A DNA stretch of 64,000 bases. It comes from Pradoshia sp. D12 (GTDB taxonomy: Bacteria; Bacillota; Bacilli; Bacillales; Pradoshiaceae). Made by a program: the position numbers and the translations under genes. Positions 8,026 to 16,616 of the stretch are shown one piece after another; the stretch's first letter is position 1, and each line of letters starts with the position of its first letter. The notes beneath the pieces are model-generated. The model was not told the origin of the DNA. It did not search any database and worked only from the letters and a program-made list of their open reading frames with translations. Location of the stretch: positions 268,501 through 332,500 of the forward strand of contig NZ_CP044545.1 in NCBI RefSeq assembly GCF_008935075.1, read 5' to 3'.

Positions 8026-9327
8026 ATGGTCAATGATAGAGAACGCTTTTTGGGAGAAGTTATCGGGCAAATTCGCTCAAAGGAAGCGAAGGTAAGTGTT
8101 GAAAAAGAATTGAATTATCATCTTAAGGAAGCAAAGGAATATTGGCTGGGGAAAGGGCTGTCGGCTACGGAGGCACAGGAGAAGGCGATTAAGCAAATGG
8201 GAGATCCGTATAAGCTTGGTGAGAAGATGAACAAGCTATACCGACCGAAAGTGGATTGGCTGCTTCTTTCCCTGTTAGCAGCAGTGATGATGCTTGGATT
8301 TCTCCCGATTTTATCAATGGATTCGTCACAAGTGGAAATACAGGATTCATTTATGCGGAATAGAGTGATTTTTGGTCTGCTAGGCATAGCGCTGGCAATT
8401 GGGATTATGTACTTTGACTATCGGAAGCTGCAAAGATGGGGTTGGGCCTTTTATCTGGTTGGTGTAGCTATACTCTATGGGTTACGGCTAATTCCGTCTT
8501 ATACAATCAATGGGGAACCTTATTTTGGTATACCAATGCTTGGTTCATTCAATTGTTGGATTGCATTGCCGTTCTTTTTCCTGGCTTGGGCTCAATTTTT
8601 TCAGAATAAGAAATTGAAAGTTTGGCAGCTTTTTCTTTTGTTTATCTACTCCTTTTATCTTTTCTTAATGGTTCCAGATCTAGCAATCTCATTTATCTAT
8701 GGAATGACAGTTTTGATTATGTTATGGTGGAGCCATTTAAGTAAGAAAACTGCATTATTTATAACCGCAAGTACGATTACAGCATTCATAATTGGGTTGG
8801 TAGCCGTTTTGCCTTCTTTAAAAGGTTATCAGAATGAGCGGATAGCAGCCTATATAAATCCCGAGAAGTATGCAGATGGTTCAGGGTATATGTATGTGCA
8901 ACTAAGGGAGCTGATGACCGAAGCAAAATGGTATGGAAGCTCTGCTGGCCAGGGTAATGTTCTTCCAGGAACATATTCCGATTATGCATTGGCGGGTCTG
9001 ACCTCTCATTTCGGGTATGTTGTCACCGTGGCAGTTCTGATTATTCTCCTATTATTTGTGATTCGAATGGGGTATATTGCGATAGGAGCACGCAATAGAT
9101 ATGGAAAGTTACTTGTTATCGGAGCTCTGGCCCTGTTTTCTTTACAATTTTTCTATAATATTGCGATGATATTCGGGTTTGTCCCGATTATGACAATCTA
9201 CTTACCGTTTATCAGCTATGGCTGGATGTCGACGATTTTGAATGCGTTTTTAATAGGAATTGTACTTAGTGTTTACAGGCGTAAGCATTATGGTGTAATG
9301 ACAGAAAGAGAGTGCGAGGTCAATTAG
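8026..9327 (+). CDS. FtsW/RodA/SpoVE-family protein with N-terminal permease prefix domain
   Basis: A 433-residue membrane protein. Residues 1-75 form a soluble helical prefix with the pattern E-L-N-Y-H-L-K-E-A-K, K-A-I-K-Q-M-G-D-P, typical of the prefix (HAAS-like) domain found before ABC permeases and FtsW-like proteins. About ten membrane segments follow, ending in P-F-I-S-Y-G-W, which matches the conserved P-F-(I/L)-S-Y-G of SEDS proteins. SEDS proteins polymerise or handle lipid II. Start ATG 8026 was preferred over GTG 8017 because of GAGAGGTGA. Coupling to an ECF sigma and PadR protein suggests a conditional envelope-synthesis factor. Confidence 0.85.
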   Translation: MVNDRERFLGEVIGQIRSKEAKVSVEKELNYHLKEAKEYWLGKGLSATEAQEKAIKQMGDPYKLGEKMNKLYRPKVDWLLLSLLAAVMMLGFLPILSMDSSQVEIQDSFMRNRVIFGLLGIALAIGIMYFDYRKLQRWGWAFYLVGVAILYGLRLIPSYTINGEPYFGIPMLGSFNCWIALPFFFLAWAQFFQNKKLKVWQLFLLFIYSFYLFLMVPDLAISFIYGMTVLIMLWWSHLSKKTALFITASTITAFIIGLVAVLPSLKGYQNERIAAYINPEKYADGSGYMYVQLRELMTEAKWYGSSAGQGNVLPGTYSDYALAGLTSHFGYVVTVAVLIILLLFVIRMGYIAIGARNRYGKLLVIGALALFSLQFFYNIAMIFGFVPIMTIYLPFISYGWMSTILNAFLIGIVLSVYRRKHYGVMTERECEVN

Positions 9328-9420
9328 GCCTAGCATCCTTTTTAAGCGAGGTTCGGACCAAACCAATTAACATCATCTTCCATAGGCAGAAAATAAGAGT
9401 GGGAAATCACGAAAAGGATT

Positions 9421-9483
9421 TCAGGCTATATTAACGGACAAATCATCGCGGTTAATGGCGGACGTAATATGCTTAGAGGATAA
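9421..9483 (+). pseudogene. 3' remnant of a short-chain dehydrogenase gene
   Basis: The 20 codons read S-G-Y-I-N-G-Q-I-I-A-V-N-G-G-R-N-M then L-R-G-stop, which is the conserved C-terminus of SDR oxidoreductases (YI-TGQ...VNGG). No start or upstream body is present, so only the tail of a deleted gene remains between the FtsW-like and SLAP genes. Confidence 0.7.
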
Positions 9484-9490
9484 TGATATA

Positions 9491-9525
9491 ATCCCATCTG
9501 TTAAACACAGGTGGGATTTTTATGT
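9491..9525 (+). terminator. Intrinsic terminator
   Basis: ATCCCATCTGT and ACAGGTGGGAT pair with one G-U and are followed by TTTTTAT. It lies directly after the dehydrogenase remnant and was probably its terminator; it now also ends the sigma-PadR-FtsW operon. Confidence 0.8.
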
Positions 9526-9590
9526 TAAGGTTAACTTATCCCTCGTTATAGTGGGATTTTGGAGCAATGAGCTAATAGGAGTGTTTAATC

Positions 9591-9968
9591 ATGCAACATT
9601 TGCAGTTCGAAAAATCGTGGGATAAAGCGTTATCTGCCCAGGACCGAAGCTATATAGAAAAAGTATTTGTAGAGACAAAGCATCTAAACGGCACAGGTGT
9701 AATTTTCTCTCCTATCCGGGAAGCCATCAACCACAAAGAGGCACTGCTTGTGACCGTATTAGTCCATAATTTCACGGATCAGCCGCTTACATTTAATAAC
9801 ACAAGATTACGATACAAAATTCAGGGAGAGGTTATTGCGGAAAATGAATTTACCTTACCTAAGCTTGTGATTCCAAATGAAGTGAGTATGCCATGGACAT
9901 TTATATTTCCAAAGGAAAGCTACAAACCACAGATTCCTATTAAGAATGGACGATTAGAGGTAGTGTGA
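9591..9968 (+). CDS. SLAP domain-containing protein
   Basis: A 125-residue protein without signal peptide that resembles the bacillal SLAP domain: an N-terminal F-E-K-S-W-D-K-A-L-S, a central beta-rich part with L-L-V-T-V-L-V-H-N-F-T-D, and L-V-I-P-N-E-V-S-M-P-W-T-F-I-F near the end. Such proteins are associated with accessory Sec/S-layer assembly genes in Bacillus, but no SecA2 or S-layer gene is nearby. The gene is monocistronic between two terminators. Its role here is unknown. Confidence 0.7.
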   Translation: MQHLQFEKSWDKALSAQDRSYIEKVFVETKHLNGTGVIFSPIREAINHKEALLVTVLVHNFTDQPLTFNNTRLRYKIQGEVIAENEFTLPKLVIPNEVSMPWTFIFPKESYKPQIPIKNGRLEVV

Positions 9969-10081
9969 TTTTCAACTGGAAAAAGAGCCGAAATCAGTTG
10001 AATAATATTATATCAAAATTAGTAAAAGTTATTTTAATATAAATAAATTTTATGAAATGTATAAACTTCCAACGGTAATAT

Positions 10082-10120
10082 AAAACGGCTTGATTCAAGT
10101 AGGAGTCATCAAGCCGTTTT
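10082..10120. terminator. Bidirectional terminator
   Basis: AAAACGGCTTGAT (10082-10094) and ATCAAGCCGTTTT (10108-10120) are perfectly complementary, with A and T tracts on both sides. It serves the convergent SLAP and YflT-like genes. Confidence 0.9.
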
Positions 10121-10125
10121 TATTA

Positions 10126-10566
10126 TCAGGAAGATTTAGCATGAAGTATGACGAGGAATTTTCCATCCTGGACTTCATTAGAGTAACGTTGAGCGTCCTC
10201 TTCAGAAAGTCCGATATTCATAAGAGAGTTCAATAATCCTCCTTCACTAGATCGGGCTCCAACTAGTGCACCGCCGAGCATGGTTAAAACAGGACCTGCA
10301 GCTAAAATTGCTCCCAAACCTGGGACCAATACAGCCGGTAATCCTGCGAGTGCGCCGGCAATGCCGAGTGCCCCTCCTGTAGCAGCTCCCGCAATAGCTC
10401 CATCCATAGTAGACGTTTTTACTTCCTGCGACATCTTGGATAAATCATTTGCTTGGTTAGCAATTACAGATATTTCATCAGTAGTATAGCCTTCCTTTTT
10501 AAACTCCTCAATAGCATCTGCTGCTTGTTGTTCGTTCTCATATACGTGAATCACATAATCTCCCAT
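10126..10566 (-). CDS. YflT-like general stress protein (GSP17M family)
   Basis: A 146-residue protein. Residues 1-45 form the YflT domain (V-I-H-V-Y-E-N-E-Q-Q-A-A-D-A-I-E-E-F-K then G-Y-T-T-D-E-I-S-V-I-A). The centre (about 55-105) is a hydrophobic glycine/alanine-rich stretch like a glycine zipper. The C-terminus has G-L-S-E-E-D-A-Q-R-Y and a last beta strand. Family members are SigB-controlled in Bacillus, and a SigB-like promoter lies upstream here. The molecular function of the family is not established. Confidence 0.88.
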   Translation of the reverse strand: MGDYVIHVYENEQQAADAIEEFKKEGYTTDEISVIANQANDLSKMSQEVKTSTMDGAIAGAATGGALGIAGALAGLPAVLVPGLGAILAAGPVLTMLGGALVGARSSEGGLLNSLMNIGLSEEDAQRYSNEVQDGKFLVILHAKSS

Positions 10567-10599
10567 TCTATACCTCCCAATTTCATTAATATGGGTTAT

Positions 10600-10625
10600 T
10601 TACCCGTTTTAATATCTTTAGACAC
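10600..10625 (-). promoter_or_regulatory. SigB-type promoter for the YflT-like gene
   Basis: Read on the minus strand: GTGTCT (10625-10620), 14 bases, GGGTAA (10605-10600). This is close to the SigB consensus GTTT-N13/15-GGGTAT and lies 34 bases before the start codon of a family that is SigB-dependent in B. subtilis. Confidence 0.55.
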
Positions 10626-10876
10626 TTTTTCCTGGGTGTGCTGGATAGATCGATTAAATTAGAGAGTTCTATTTGTTAAATAAATATATTCAAGCCAGAC
10701 AAACATTCATATGTAAACAGCTTTTTATCTCTTTAAAATTACGAAAAATAAAATTTAATTCTTAATAAAACAATGAATAACTGAGTAATTTAAAGGTTTT
10801 GTATCATCTGTAAACCTAAATGGTTATATTTAACTGTTTTTTTGCATTTTCAGAAGAATTTGAGGTTTCAATGCTC

Positions 10877-10905
10877 TTTACAACTGGAAAATACCGGAGT
10901 AGTAT
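10877..10905 (+). promoter_or_regulatory. Promoter of the kdp leader
   Basis: TTTACA (10877-10882), 17 bases, TAGTAT (10900-10905). It fits SigA in spacing and places transcription start about 15 bases before the first riboswitch. Upstream, 10663-10876 is A+T-rich and holds no gene that I can support. Confidence 0.5.
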
Positions 10906-10928
10906 TACTCTCATAATTAAATCATTCT

Positions 10929-11062
10929 TAATCGCTGAATCTTGAAAGAGCGGGGGAACCACTTTTGTGACAATGTCACTTGGGGTGAATCCTTAACAAG
11001 GTAGGGCTACTCTTTTGGCCCGAATCCGACAGCTAACCTCGTAAGCGTTAAGGGAGAGGATG
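10929..11062 (+). promoter_or_regulatory. c-di-AMP riboswitch 1 (ydaO/yuaA type)
   Basis: The conserved blocks of the ydaO-type aptamer are present in order: ATCGCTGAATC, GAGCGGGGGAACC, TTGGGGTGAATCC, GGTAGGGCTACTC, GGCCCGAATCCG and CAGCTAACCTCGTAAGCGTT. In Bacillus this class binds cyclic di-AMP and switches genes off, often K+ transporters. A terminator follows. Positions 10945-11052 are identical to 11172-11279 in the second copy. Confidence 0.93.
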
Positions 11063-11092
11063 GTGTAACTGGGGAGTCGAAGAAGTTATTTC

Positions 11093-11123
11093 GACCACAG
11101 GGTAGACCTCTGTGGTCTTTTTT
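11093..11123 (+). terminator. Riboswitch 1 expression-platform terminator
   Basis: GACCACAG (11093-11100) pairs with CTGTGGTC (11110-11117), extended by GG/CC, and is followed by six T. Its position just after aptamer 1 fits ligand-dependent termination. Confidence 0.85.
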
Positions 11124-11153
11124 GAAATTTAACAATTTAATACGTTAATATCT

Positions 11154-11290
11154 TAAATCGCTGAGTCTTTTAAAGAGCGGGGGAACCACTTTTGTGACAA
11201 TGTCACTTGGGGTGAATCCTTAACAAGGTAGGGCTACTCTTTTGGCCCGAATCCGACAGCTAACCTCGTAAGCGTTAAGAGAGAAGGTAT
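11154..11290 (+). promoter_or_regulatory. c-di-AMP riboswitch 2 (tandem copy)
   Basis: A second complete ydaO-type aptamer 227 bases downstream of the first. The 108-base core is identical to copy 1; flanks and terminator differ. No obvious separate promoter lies between the first terminator and this aptamer, although the AT-rich 30 bases there could hold one. Two off-switches in series would give a steeper or tighter response to c-di-AMP. Confidence 0.92.
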
Positions 11291-11304
11291 TACCTTTGGA
11301 TTAA

Positions 11305-11335
11305 AGCCCACTGTGTAATACAGAGGGCTTTTTTG
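11305..11335 (+). terminator. Riboswitch 2 expression-platform terminator
   Basis: AGCCCACTGT (11305-11314) pairs with ACAGAGGGCT (11320-11329) with a single mismatch, followed by TTTTT. It ends 50 bases before the first leader gene. Confidence 0.82.
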
Positions 11336-11384
11336 CGCTTTTTAAATGGTAAAATTTAACAAAAATTAAGGGGGAACCAACCAA

Positions 11385-11570
11385 ATGTTACGTATGAGTT
11401 ATCTGGATATTAAGCTGCTCGAGGAAAAAGCAAAAATAGAGGATGAGAATGCAAGAAGAGCTAGTTCAATCGTTTACCAGAATAACCAGATGAATATTTC
11501 ATTTTATCCGAAGGTTTCTCTAAAGTTAGATAAAAGGGCAATAAGGCGTGTCCTTTCTATCATTCGATAA
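11385..11570 (+). CDS. Small hypothetical protein, kdp leader ORF
   Basis: A 61-residue, charged, basic protein (MLRMSYLDIKLLEEKAKIED at its start) with no membrane segment. GGGGGAACC precedes the ATG. It is the first gene after the two c-di-AMP riboswitches and 62 bases before the RCK-like gene. I do not recognise a family. The first half looks helical. It could be a real regulatory peptide of the potassium locus or a leader ORF; position and ribosome site favour translation. Confidence 0.55.
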   Translation: MLRMSYLDIKLLEEKAKIEDENARRASSIVYQNNQMNISFYPKVSLKLDKRAIRRVLSIIR

Positions 11571-11632
11571 ACAAATATGGGATATAGAAAGGACAGCTTT
11601 ATCCTTCAATGAGATTTAAGGGGGATTTAAAA

Positions 11633-12019
11633 GTGGGAAACGTGCTGATTATCGGCAAAGGCAATCTTTATACATCAGTGATTTCTAGTAATAGCTTCAG
11701 AACAAGGGCATTTGATGTATTGTCATATAAGCAATATTTTAAATCTCTTTACAACACGGAAAATGGAAACAGGAGAATAGATAACCAAATTGAAATGGAA
11801 AAGGAACTTTTGGTATATAACAAGGTTTATATTATTTCAGATTCCATCAATGAAGGGTTCGAATTGATTACCTTCTTTTCTAAATTGGGTACGAGAAAAA
11901 TCATTGTTGCGACACAATGCAGCAGGGATTATCAGCTTTACAAGAAGCTCGGCGCCAAACTTGTTTATATAAGTAAACCTGGAAGCAGCTCATATAGTTG
12001 GTTAACCAATCACCTTTAA
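11633..12019 (+). CDS. RCK/TrkA-N-like small protein in kdp operon
   Basis: A 128-residue protein with a GTG start behind AAGGGGGA (the in-frame ATG at 11609 precedes that site and is less likely). It starts with a Rossmann-like strand and turn, G-N-V-L-I-I-G-K-G-N. A later part, V-Y-I-I-S-D-S-I-N-E-G then L-G-T-R-K-I-I-V-A-T and K-K-L-G-A-K-L-V-Y, follows the pattern of the TrkA-N nucleotide-binding domain of K+ channel/transport regulators. The glycine loop is not canonical, so nucleotide binding is uncertain. Its place between the riboswitches and kdpF suggests a role in K+ uptake control. The family assignment is inference. Confidence 0.5.
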   Translation: MGNVLIIGKGNLYTSVISSNSFRTRAFDVLSYKQYFKSLYNTENGNRRIDNQIEMEKELLVYNKVYIISDSINEGFELITFFSKLGTRKIIVATQCSRDYQLYKKLGAKLVYISKPGSSSYSWLTNHL

Positions 12020-12066
12020 CCTTTAGCTGTGGATTAAAAAATTAATTTTATGAAAGGAAGGTTCTT

Positions 12067-12171
12067 GTGGATTTTATTTCAATTGGATTAGCAGTAGGTT
12101 CATTTCTACTATTTTGGGGATTTATCAAATTTTGTGACAATGTGATTGAGGAACGAGGGGTAGAAAAATGA
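12067..12171 (+). CDS. Small single-span membrane protein before kdpF
   Basis: 34 codons from GTG 12067 with GAAAGGAAGG upstream. Residues 4-23 are hydrophobic (I-S-I-G-L-A-V-G-S-F-L-L-F-W-G-F-I), followed by a charged tail ending G-V-E-K. Its stop overlaps the kdpF start (ATGA), which argues for coupled translation. Probably a small accessory subunit of the Kdp complex; I know no name for it. Confidence 0.6.
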   Translation: MDFISIGLAVGSFLLFWGFIKFCDNVIEERGVEK

Positions 12172-12245
12172 TCTTTATAGGAATTGTTGTAGGTGGACTT
12201 GCGATTTACTTGGTTGATGCCTTAATTCATCCAGAGAGATATTAA
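12168..12245 (+). CDS. kdpF: K+-transporting ATPase subunit KdpF
   Basis: A 25-residue single-span peptide whose end Y-L-V-D-A-L-I-H-P-E-R-Y matches the KdpF pattern (YLVYALINAEAF in E. coli). KdpF stabilises the KdpABC complex in the membrane. It overlaps the preceding mini-gene by 4 bases and is 29 bases ahead of kdpA. Confidence 0.85.
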   Translation: MIFIGIVVGGLAIYLVDALIHPERY

Positions 12246-12274
12246 TTTATTAAAACACTATGGGGGAAAGAATA

Positions 12275-13948
12275 ATGGATTTTATACAAATAGCATTGGT
12301 ATTAGCAGTTCTTTTATTGCTTGCTATACCTATGGGGCGCTACATAGCCCGTGCTTTCTCTTTGGAAGAGACAAAGCTTGATCGAGCATTTGGCGGAATA
12401 GAGAAAATAATTTATAAGCTGTCAGGAATTTCGCAAGGGAATATGAAATGGAAGCAATACGCAAAGGCTTTATTGGTTAGTAATATAGCAATGTTTGCTA
12501 TATGTTATATAATCGTTCGTCTACAAGGTGTTTTACCGGGAAATCCAAGTGGGATTGCTTCAATGGATCCGTTCTTATCTTTTAATACAGTAGCGAGTTT
12601 TTTAACCAATACTAATTTACAACACTATAGCGGAGAATCAGGATTATCTTATTTATCACAAATGATGGTTATTATCTTTCTGATGTTTACAACACCAGCG
12701 ACAGGAATTGCTTTATGTATCGCCTTTATGAGAGGCCTGACAGGGCAAAAAAGCATAGGTAACTTTTATGTGGATTTAATCCGTGCCCATACACGTATTC
12801 TGATCCCGCTTTCCATCCTGGTTGGAATCGTGCTAGTAGGTCAGGGAGTTCCGCAAACAATAGGGCCGACGATTACAGCTACGACCCTGGAGGGTGCCGA
12901 ACAGCAGATTGCGCGTGGACCTGTTGCAGCTTTGGAATCTATTAAGCATTTAGGGACTAATGGCGGGGGATTTTTCGGTGTAAACTCTGCACATCCATTT
13001 GAGAATCCAACACCACTCACGAACGTTATTGAAATCTTATCCATGTTTTTACTACCAGCTTCACTGCCAATCGCTTTTGGACATATGGCTAGAAGCCGTA
13101 AGCAAGGTTGGATTTTATTCAGCGCGATGGGAATTATGTTTCTTGCGTTCTTATCATTAGCCTATTTTAGTGAAGCAAATGGAAATCCAGCGCTTCGAGA
13201 AATCGGCCTATCCCAATCAGATGGAAGTATGGAAGGGAAGGAAGTGAGGTTTGGAATTGCCCAAAGTGCTCTATTTACAACAGTTACAACAGCTGCAACG
13301 ACAGGCACAGTAAACAATATGCATGATACGTTAACCCCGCTTGGAGGGTTGGTTCCATTGGGAGAAATGATGTTGAATTGTGTATTTGGCGGGGACGGTG
13401 TTGGAACTGTAAATATTTTAATGTATGCCATTCTTGCTGTTTTCTTAGCAGGATTAATGGTTGGGCGAACACCAGAATTTTTAGGGCGTAAAATCGAAGC
13501 GAAAGAAATGAAATTAATAGCCATTACCATTTTAATACATCCATTAATCATTCTGGCTCCATCGGCCATTGCGCTGGCAACAGAAATGGGGTCATCAGCG
13601 ATTTCAAATTCAGGGTTCCATGGAATCACTCAAGTCATCTATGAATTCACTTCATCTGCAGCGAACAATGGATCAGGATTTGAAGGCTTAGGTGATAATA
13701 CACCGTTTTGGAATATATCTACAGGGTTAGTTATGTTATTTGGCCGCTATTTCTCCATGATTGCCATGCTTGCAGTAGCTGGATCGTTACTAAATAAAAA
13801 ACCTGTTCCGGAAACGATTGGTACGTTTAAATCAGATAACATCACATTCATCGTTCTTCTGGTGACTACGGTTTTAATCGTAGGGGCATTAACATTCTTC
13901 CCAGTTATCACGCTCGGACCAATTGCGGAGTATTTATCGATTCGCTAA
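12275..13948 (+). CDS. kdpA: Potassium-transporting ATPase subunit KdpA
   Basis: 557 residues, the standard KdpA length, with about ten membrane segments. The selectivity-filter-like loop T-N-G-G-G-F-F-G-V-N-S-A-H-P-F-E-N-P-T-P is intact, as are other filter loops such as A-A-N-N-G-S-G-F-E-G-L. KdpA is the K+-binding, channel-like subunit. The start is ATG 12275 behind GGGGGAAAG; an in-frame ATG at 12260 overlaps that site. It is followed 31 bases later by kdpB. The operon lies behind c-di-AMP riboswitches, so it should be expressed when K+ (and c-di-AMP) is low. Confidence 0.97.
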   Translation: MDFIQIALVLAVLLLLAIPMGRYIARAFSLEETKLDRAFGGIEKIIYKLSGISQGNMKWKQYAKALLVSNIAMFAICYIIVRLQGVLPGNPSGIASMDPFLSFNTVASFLTNTNLQHYSGESGLSYLSQMMVIIFLMFTTPATGIALCIAFMRGLTGQKSIGNFYVDLIRAHTRILIPLSILVGIVLVGQGVPQTIGPTITATTLEGAEQQIARGPVAALESIKHLGTNGGGFFGVNSAHPFENPTPLTNVIEILSMFLLPASLPIAFGHMARSRKQGWILFSAMGIMFLAFLSLAYFSEANGNPALREIGLSQSDGSMEGKEVRFGIAQSALFTTVTTAATTGTVNNMHDTLTPLGGLVPLGEMMLNCVFGGDGVGTVNILMYAILAVFLAGLMVGRTPEFLGRKIEAKEMKLIAITILIHPLIILAPSAIALATEMGSSAISNSGFHGITQVIYEFTSSAANNGSGFEGLGDNTPFWNISTGLVMLFGRYFSMIAMLAVAGSLLNKKPVPETIGTFKSDNITFIVLLVTTVLIVGALTFFPVITLGPIAEYLSIR

Positions 13949-13979
13949 TAAAGAAAAAAGAAGGTAAAGGAGTATTCTA

Positions 13980-16019
13980 ATGAACACAAAGCGTAAAGCG
14001 GCGATTAATAACGCTATAGTCAAGCGTGCTTTAATAGATGCTTTTAAAAAGCTGGACCCGCGTCTGATGGCTAAAAATCCAGTCATGTTTGTAGTAGAGG
14101 TTGGGTTTGTTATCACCCTAATCCTGACCATTTTCCCCACCCTATTTGGAGGGGGAGCGAGTTCAATTTACAACGGGAGTGTAAGTGCAATCTTACTTCT
14201 TACCATTCTATTCGCTAACTTTGCGGAATCTTTAGCAGAAGGAAGAGGTAAGGCACAAGCTGAAAGCTTGAAAAAGACAAAACAAGATACAAGTGCCAGA
14301 TTGCTTTTGAAAGATGGATCAACCAAAATGGTCCAATCAACTGAATTGAGAAAAGGGGATATAGTTGTTGTCAAAGCAACTGAATTGATTCCTGGTGATG
14401 GGGAAATTGTAGAAGGGGTAGCCTCTGTTGATGAATCAGCAATAACAGGTGAATCTGCACCGGTTATTAAAGAATCTGGTGGAGATTTCAGCTCAGTCAC
14501 CGGCGGTACACGAGTAATTAGTGACAGGCTAAAGATTCGAGTGACGACGGATCCAGGTGAATCCTTCCTTGATCGTATGATTCATTTGGTTGAAGGAGCT
14601 AAGCGCCAAAAAACACCGAATGAAATTGCATTAAATACATTGCTCGTCAGCTTAACGTTGATATTCTTAATTGTTTGTACGACCCTGGTTCCAATCGCCT
14701 CCTATGTTGGAGTGACTATACCAATCGCAACTTTGGTAGCCTTACTTGTTTGTTTGATTCCTACGACGATTGGGGGACTGCTTTCAGCGATTGGAGTCGC
14801 CGGGATGGACCGAGTTACTCAATTTAATGTAATTGCTATGTCAGGTAAAGCAGTGGAGGCGGCTGGGGATATTAATACGATAATTCTCGATAAAACAGGA
14901 ACGATAACCTATGGGAACCGGATGGCTACAGCATTTGTGTCCGTTGGAAAAGCAGATCAAATAGAGCTGAATAAAGCCGCACAAGCTAGCTCTCTTCATG
15001 ATGAGACTCCTGAGGGACGCTCGATCATTGAGCTGGCAAAAAAATCAGGTGTTTTAGAAACTGTGGGCCATGAAATTGATTCCGAAGGCGTTGAATTTAA
15101 AGCGGAAACACGGATGAGCGGAACGGACTTTGCGGATGGAGGGAGAATTAGAAAAGGGGCCGTAGATGCTATTAAAGAATATGTGACCGCTCAGGGAGGG
15201 ACTGTACCAAAGGATCTTGATAGTAAAACAAAAACAATCGCAATGGAAGGTGGCACACCGCTTGCAGTAGCAGAAGGTAATAAAATTCTAGGCTTAATAT
15301 ATTTAAAAGATACCGTCAAACCGGGAATGAAAGAACGATTTGACGAATTACGAAAAATGGGGATAAGAACGGTCATGTGTACAGGGGATAACCCACTGAC
15401 CGCCGCAACGATCGCTCGTGAGGCGGGGGTGGATGATTTTATCTCTGAGGCAAAACCCGAAGATAAGATTTCCGTTATTAAAAAGGAACAAGCCGAAGGA
15501 AAGCTGGTAGCGATGACAGGAGACGGAACGAATGATGCACCGGCACTCGCGCAGGCTGATGTTGGCCTTGCGATGAATAGCGGAACGATTGCGGCAAAAG
15601 AGGCGGCGAACATGGTTGACTTAGATTCTGACCCAACGAAGATCATTGAAGTAGTAGCCATCGGTAAGCAACTGTTAATGACAAGAGGTGCTTTGACTAC
15701 GTTCAGTATTGCTAATGATGTTGCGAAATACTTTGCGATTATCCCAGCTATGTTTATGGTAGCAATCCCGCAAATAGGGGCACTAAATATTATGAATCTA
15801 AATACACCACAAAGCGCGATTCTATCCGCTCTCATCTTTAACGCAATTATCATCCCATTGCTTATACCACTGGCAATGAAGGGTGTTAAATATGTGCCGA
15901 TGAGTTCTACAAAACTATTAAATCGTAACCTCACGATTTTTGGATTCGGGGGAGTCATTGTTCCGTTTATCGGTATTAAGGTAATCGATTCTCTGCTTAT
16001 GGTCATGAATTTTGTTTAA
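13980..16019 (+). CDS. kdpB: Potassium-transporting ATPase ATP-binding subunit KdpB
   Basis: A 679-residue P-type ATPase. The phosphorylated Asp is D304 in D-K-T-G-T-I-T, the actuator loop T-G-E-S-A-P is near residue 155, and the hinge motif [13 protein letters not shown] is near residue 515. Hydrophobic segments flank these domains. It hydrolyses ATP to drive K+ through KdpA. AAAGGAGT precedes the ATG. Everything looks intact. Confidence 0.97.
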   Translation: MNTKRKAAINNAIVKRALIDAFKKLDPRLMAKNPVMFVVEVGFVITLILTIFPTLFGGGASSIYNGSVSAILLLTILFANFAESLAEGRGKAQAESLKKTKQDTSARLLLKDGSTKMVQSTELRKGDIVVVKATELIPGDGEIVEGVASVDESAITGESAPVIKESGGDFSSVTGGTRVISDRLKIRVTTDPGESFLDRMIHLVEGAKRQKTPNEIALNTLLVSLTLIFLIVCTTLVPIASYVGVTIPIATLVALLVCLIPTTIGGLLSAIGVAGMDRVTQFNVIAMSGKAVEAAGDINTIILDKTGTITYGNRMATAFVSVGKADQIELNKAAQASSLHDETPEGRSIIELAKKSGVLETVGHEIDSEGVEFKAETRMSGTDFADGGRIRKGAVDAIKEYVTAQGGTVPKDLDSKTKTIAMEGGTPLAVAEGNKILGLIYLKDTVKPGMKERFDELRKMGIRTVMCTGDNPLTAATIAREAGVDDFISEAKPEDKISVIKKEQAEGKLVAMTGDGTNDAPALAQADVGLAMNSGTIAAKEAANMVDLDSDPTKIIEVVAIGKQLLMTRGALTTFSIANDVAKYFAIIPAMFMVAIPQIGALNIMNLNTPQSAILSALIFNAIIIPLLIPLAMKGVKYVPMSSTKLLNRNLTIFGFGGVIVPFIGIKVIDSLLMVMNFV

Positions 16020-16050
16020 AAATAACTAATAAAGTAAAGGTGACGTATAC

Positions 16051-16608
16051 ATGTTGAAAAATTTGAGGGTAAGTCTGGTACTACTTCTTATATGCGGGAT
16101 CATGTATCCTTTGGCGATGACAGGGGTATCACAGCTGATTTTCCCAGCTAAAGCCGATGGCAGTGTGATCGAAGCTAAAGACGGGGATGTGGTAGGTTCT
16201 GAATTGATTGGGCAGAGTTTTAAGGATGCGAAATACTTCATGAGCCGTGTATCTTCTATTGAATATAATGCTTCTGGATCAGGGTCAGGAAATTATGCAC
16301 CATCTAATGAGGATATGATTGAGCGGACTAAAAACGATATAAAGGCATTTTTAGAAAATAACCCTGATGTGCAAAAAGAAGATATTCCGGCAGATCTTTT
16401 AACAAATTCAGGTTCAGGTTTGGATCCGCATATTTCACCGATGGCAGCGAAGATTCAAGTACCGAGAATTGCTGATGTCAGGGACATGGATGAAGAGCAA
16501 TTAGAGTCCCTTATTATAAAAAATACGGATGGAAGGCAATATGGGATATTAGGAGAACCGCGGGTAAATGTATTACAGCTAAATATGGAGCTTGATAGAT
16601 TGAAATAA
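16051..16608 (+). CDS. kdpC: Potassium-transporting ATPase subunit KdpC
   Basis: 185 residues with one N-terminal membrane helix (L-R-V-S-L-V-L-L-L-I-C-G-I-M-Y-P) followed by an extracellular domain. Family landmarks G-S-E-L-I-G-Q-S-F, Y-F-M-S-R, S-G-S-G-L-D-P-H-I-S and I-L-G-E-P-R-V-N-V-L are present. KdpC is the small subunit that supports ATP affinity of KdpB. AAAGGTGA precedes the ATG. Confidence 0.96.
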   Translation: MLKNLRVSLVLLLICGIMYPLAMTGVSQLIFPAKADGSVIEAKDGDVVGSELIGQSFKDAKYFMSRVSSIEYNASGSGSGNYAPSNEDMIERTKNDIKAFLENNPDVQKEDIPADLLTNSGSGLDPHISPMAAKIQVPRIADVRDMDEEQLESLIIKNTDGRQYGILGEPRVNVLQLNMELDRLK

Positions 16609-16616
16609 GGAAGAAG

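Noticed and set aside
13162..16006. Long antisense open frames opposite kdpA and kdpB (155 and 271 codons)
   Set aside because: They mirror well-conserved kdp genes, have no ribosome sites, and their composition is that of the complementary strand of coding DNA.
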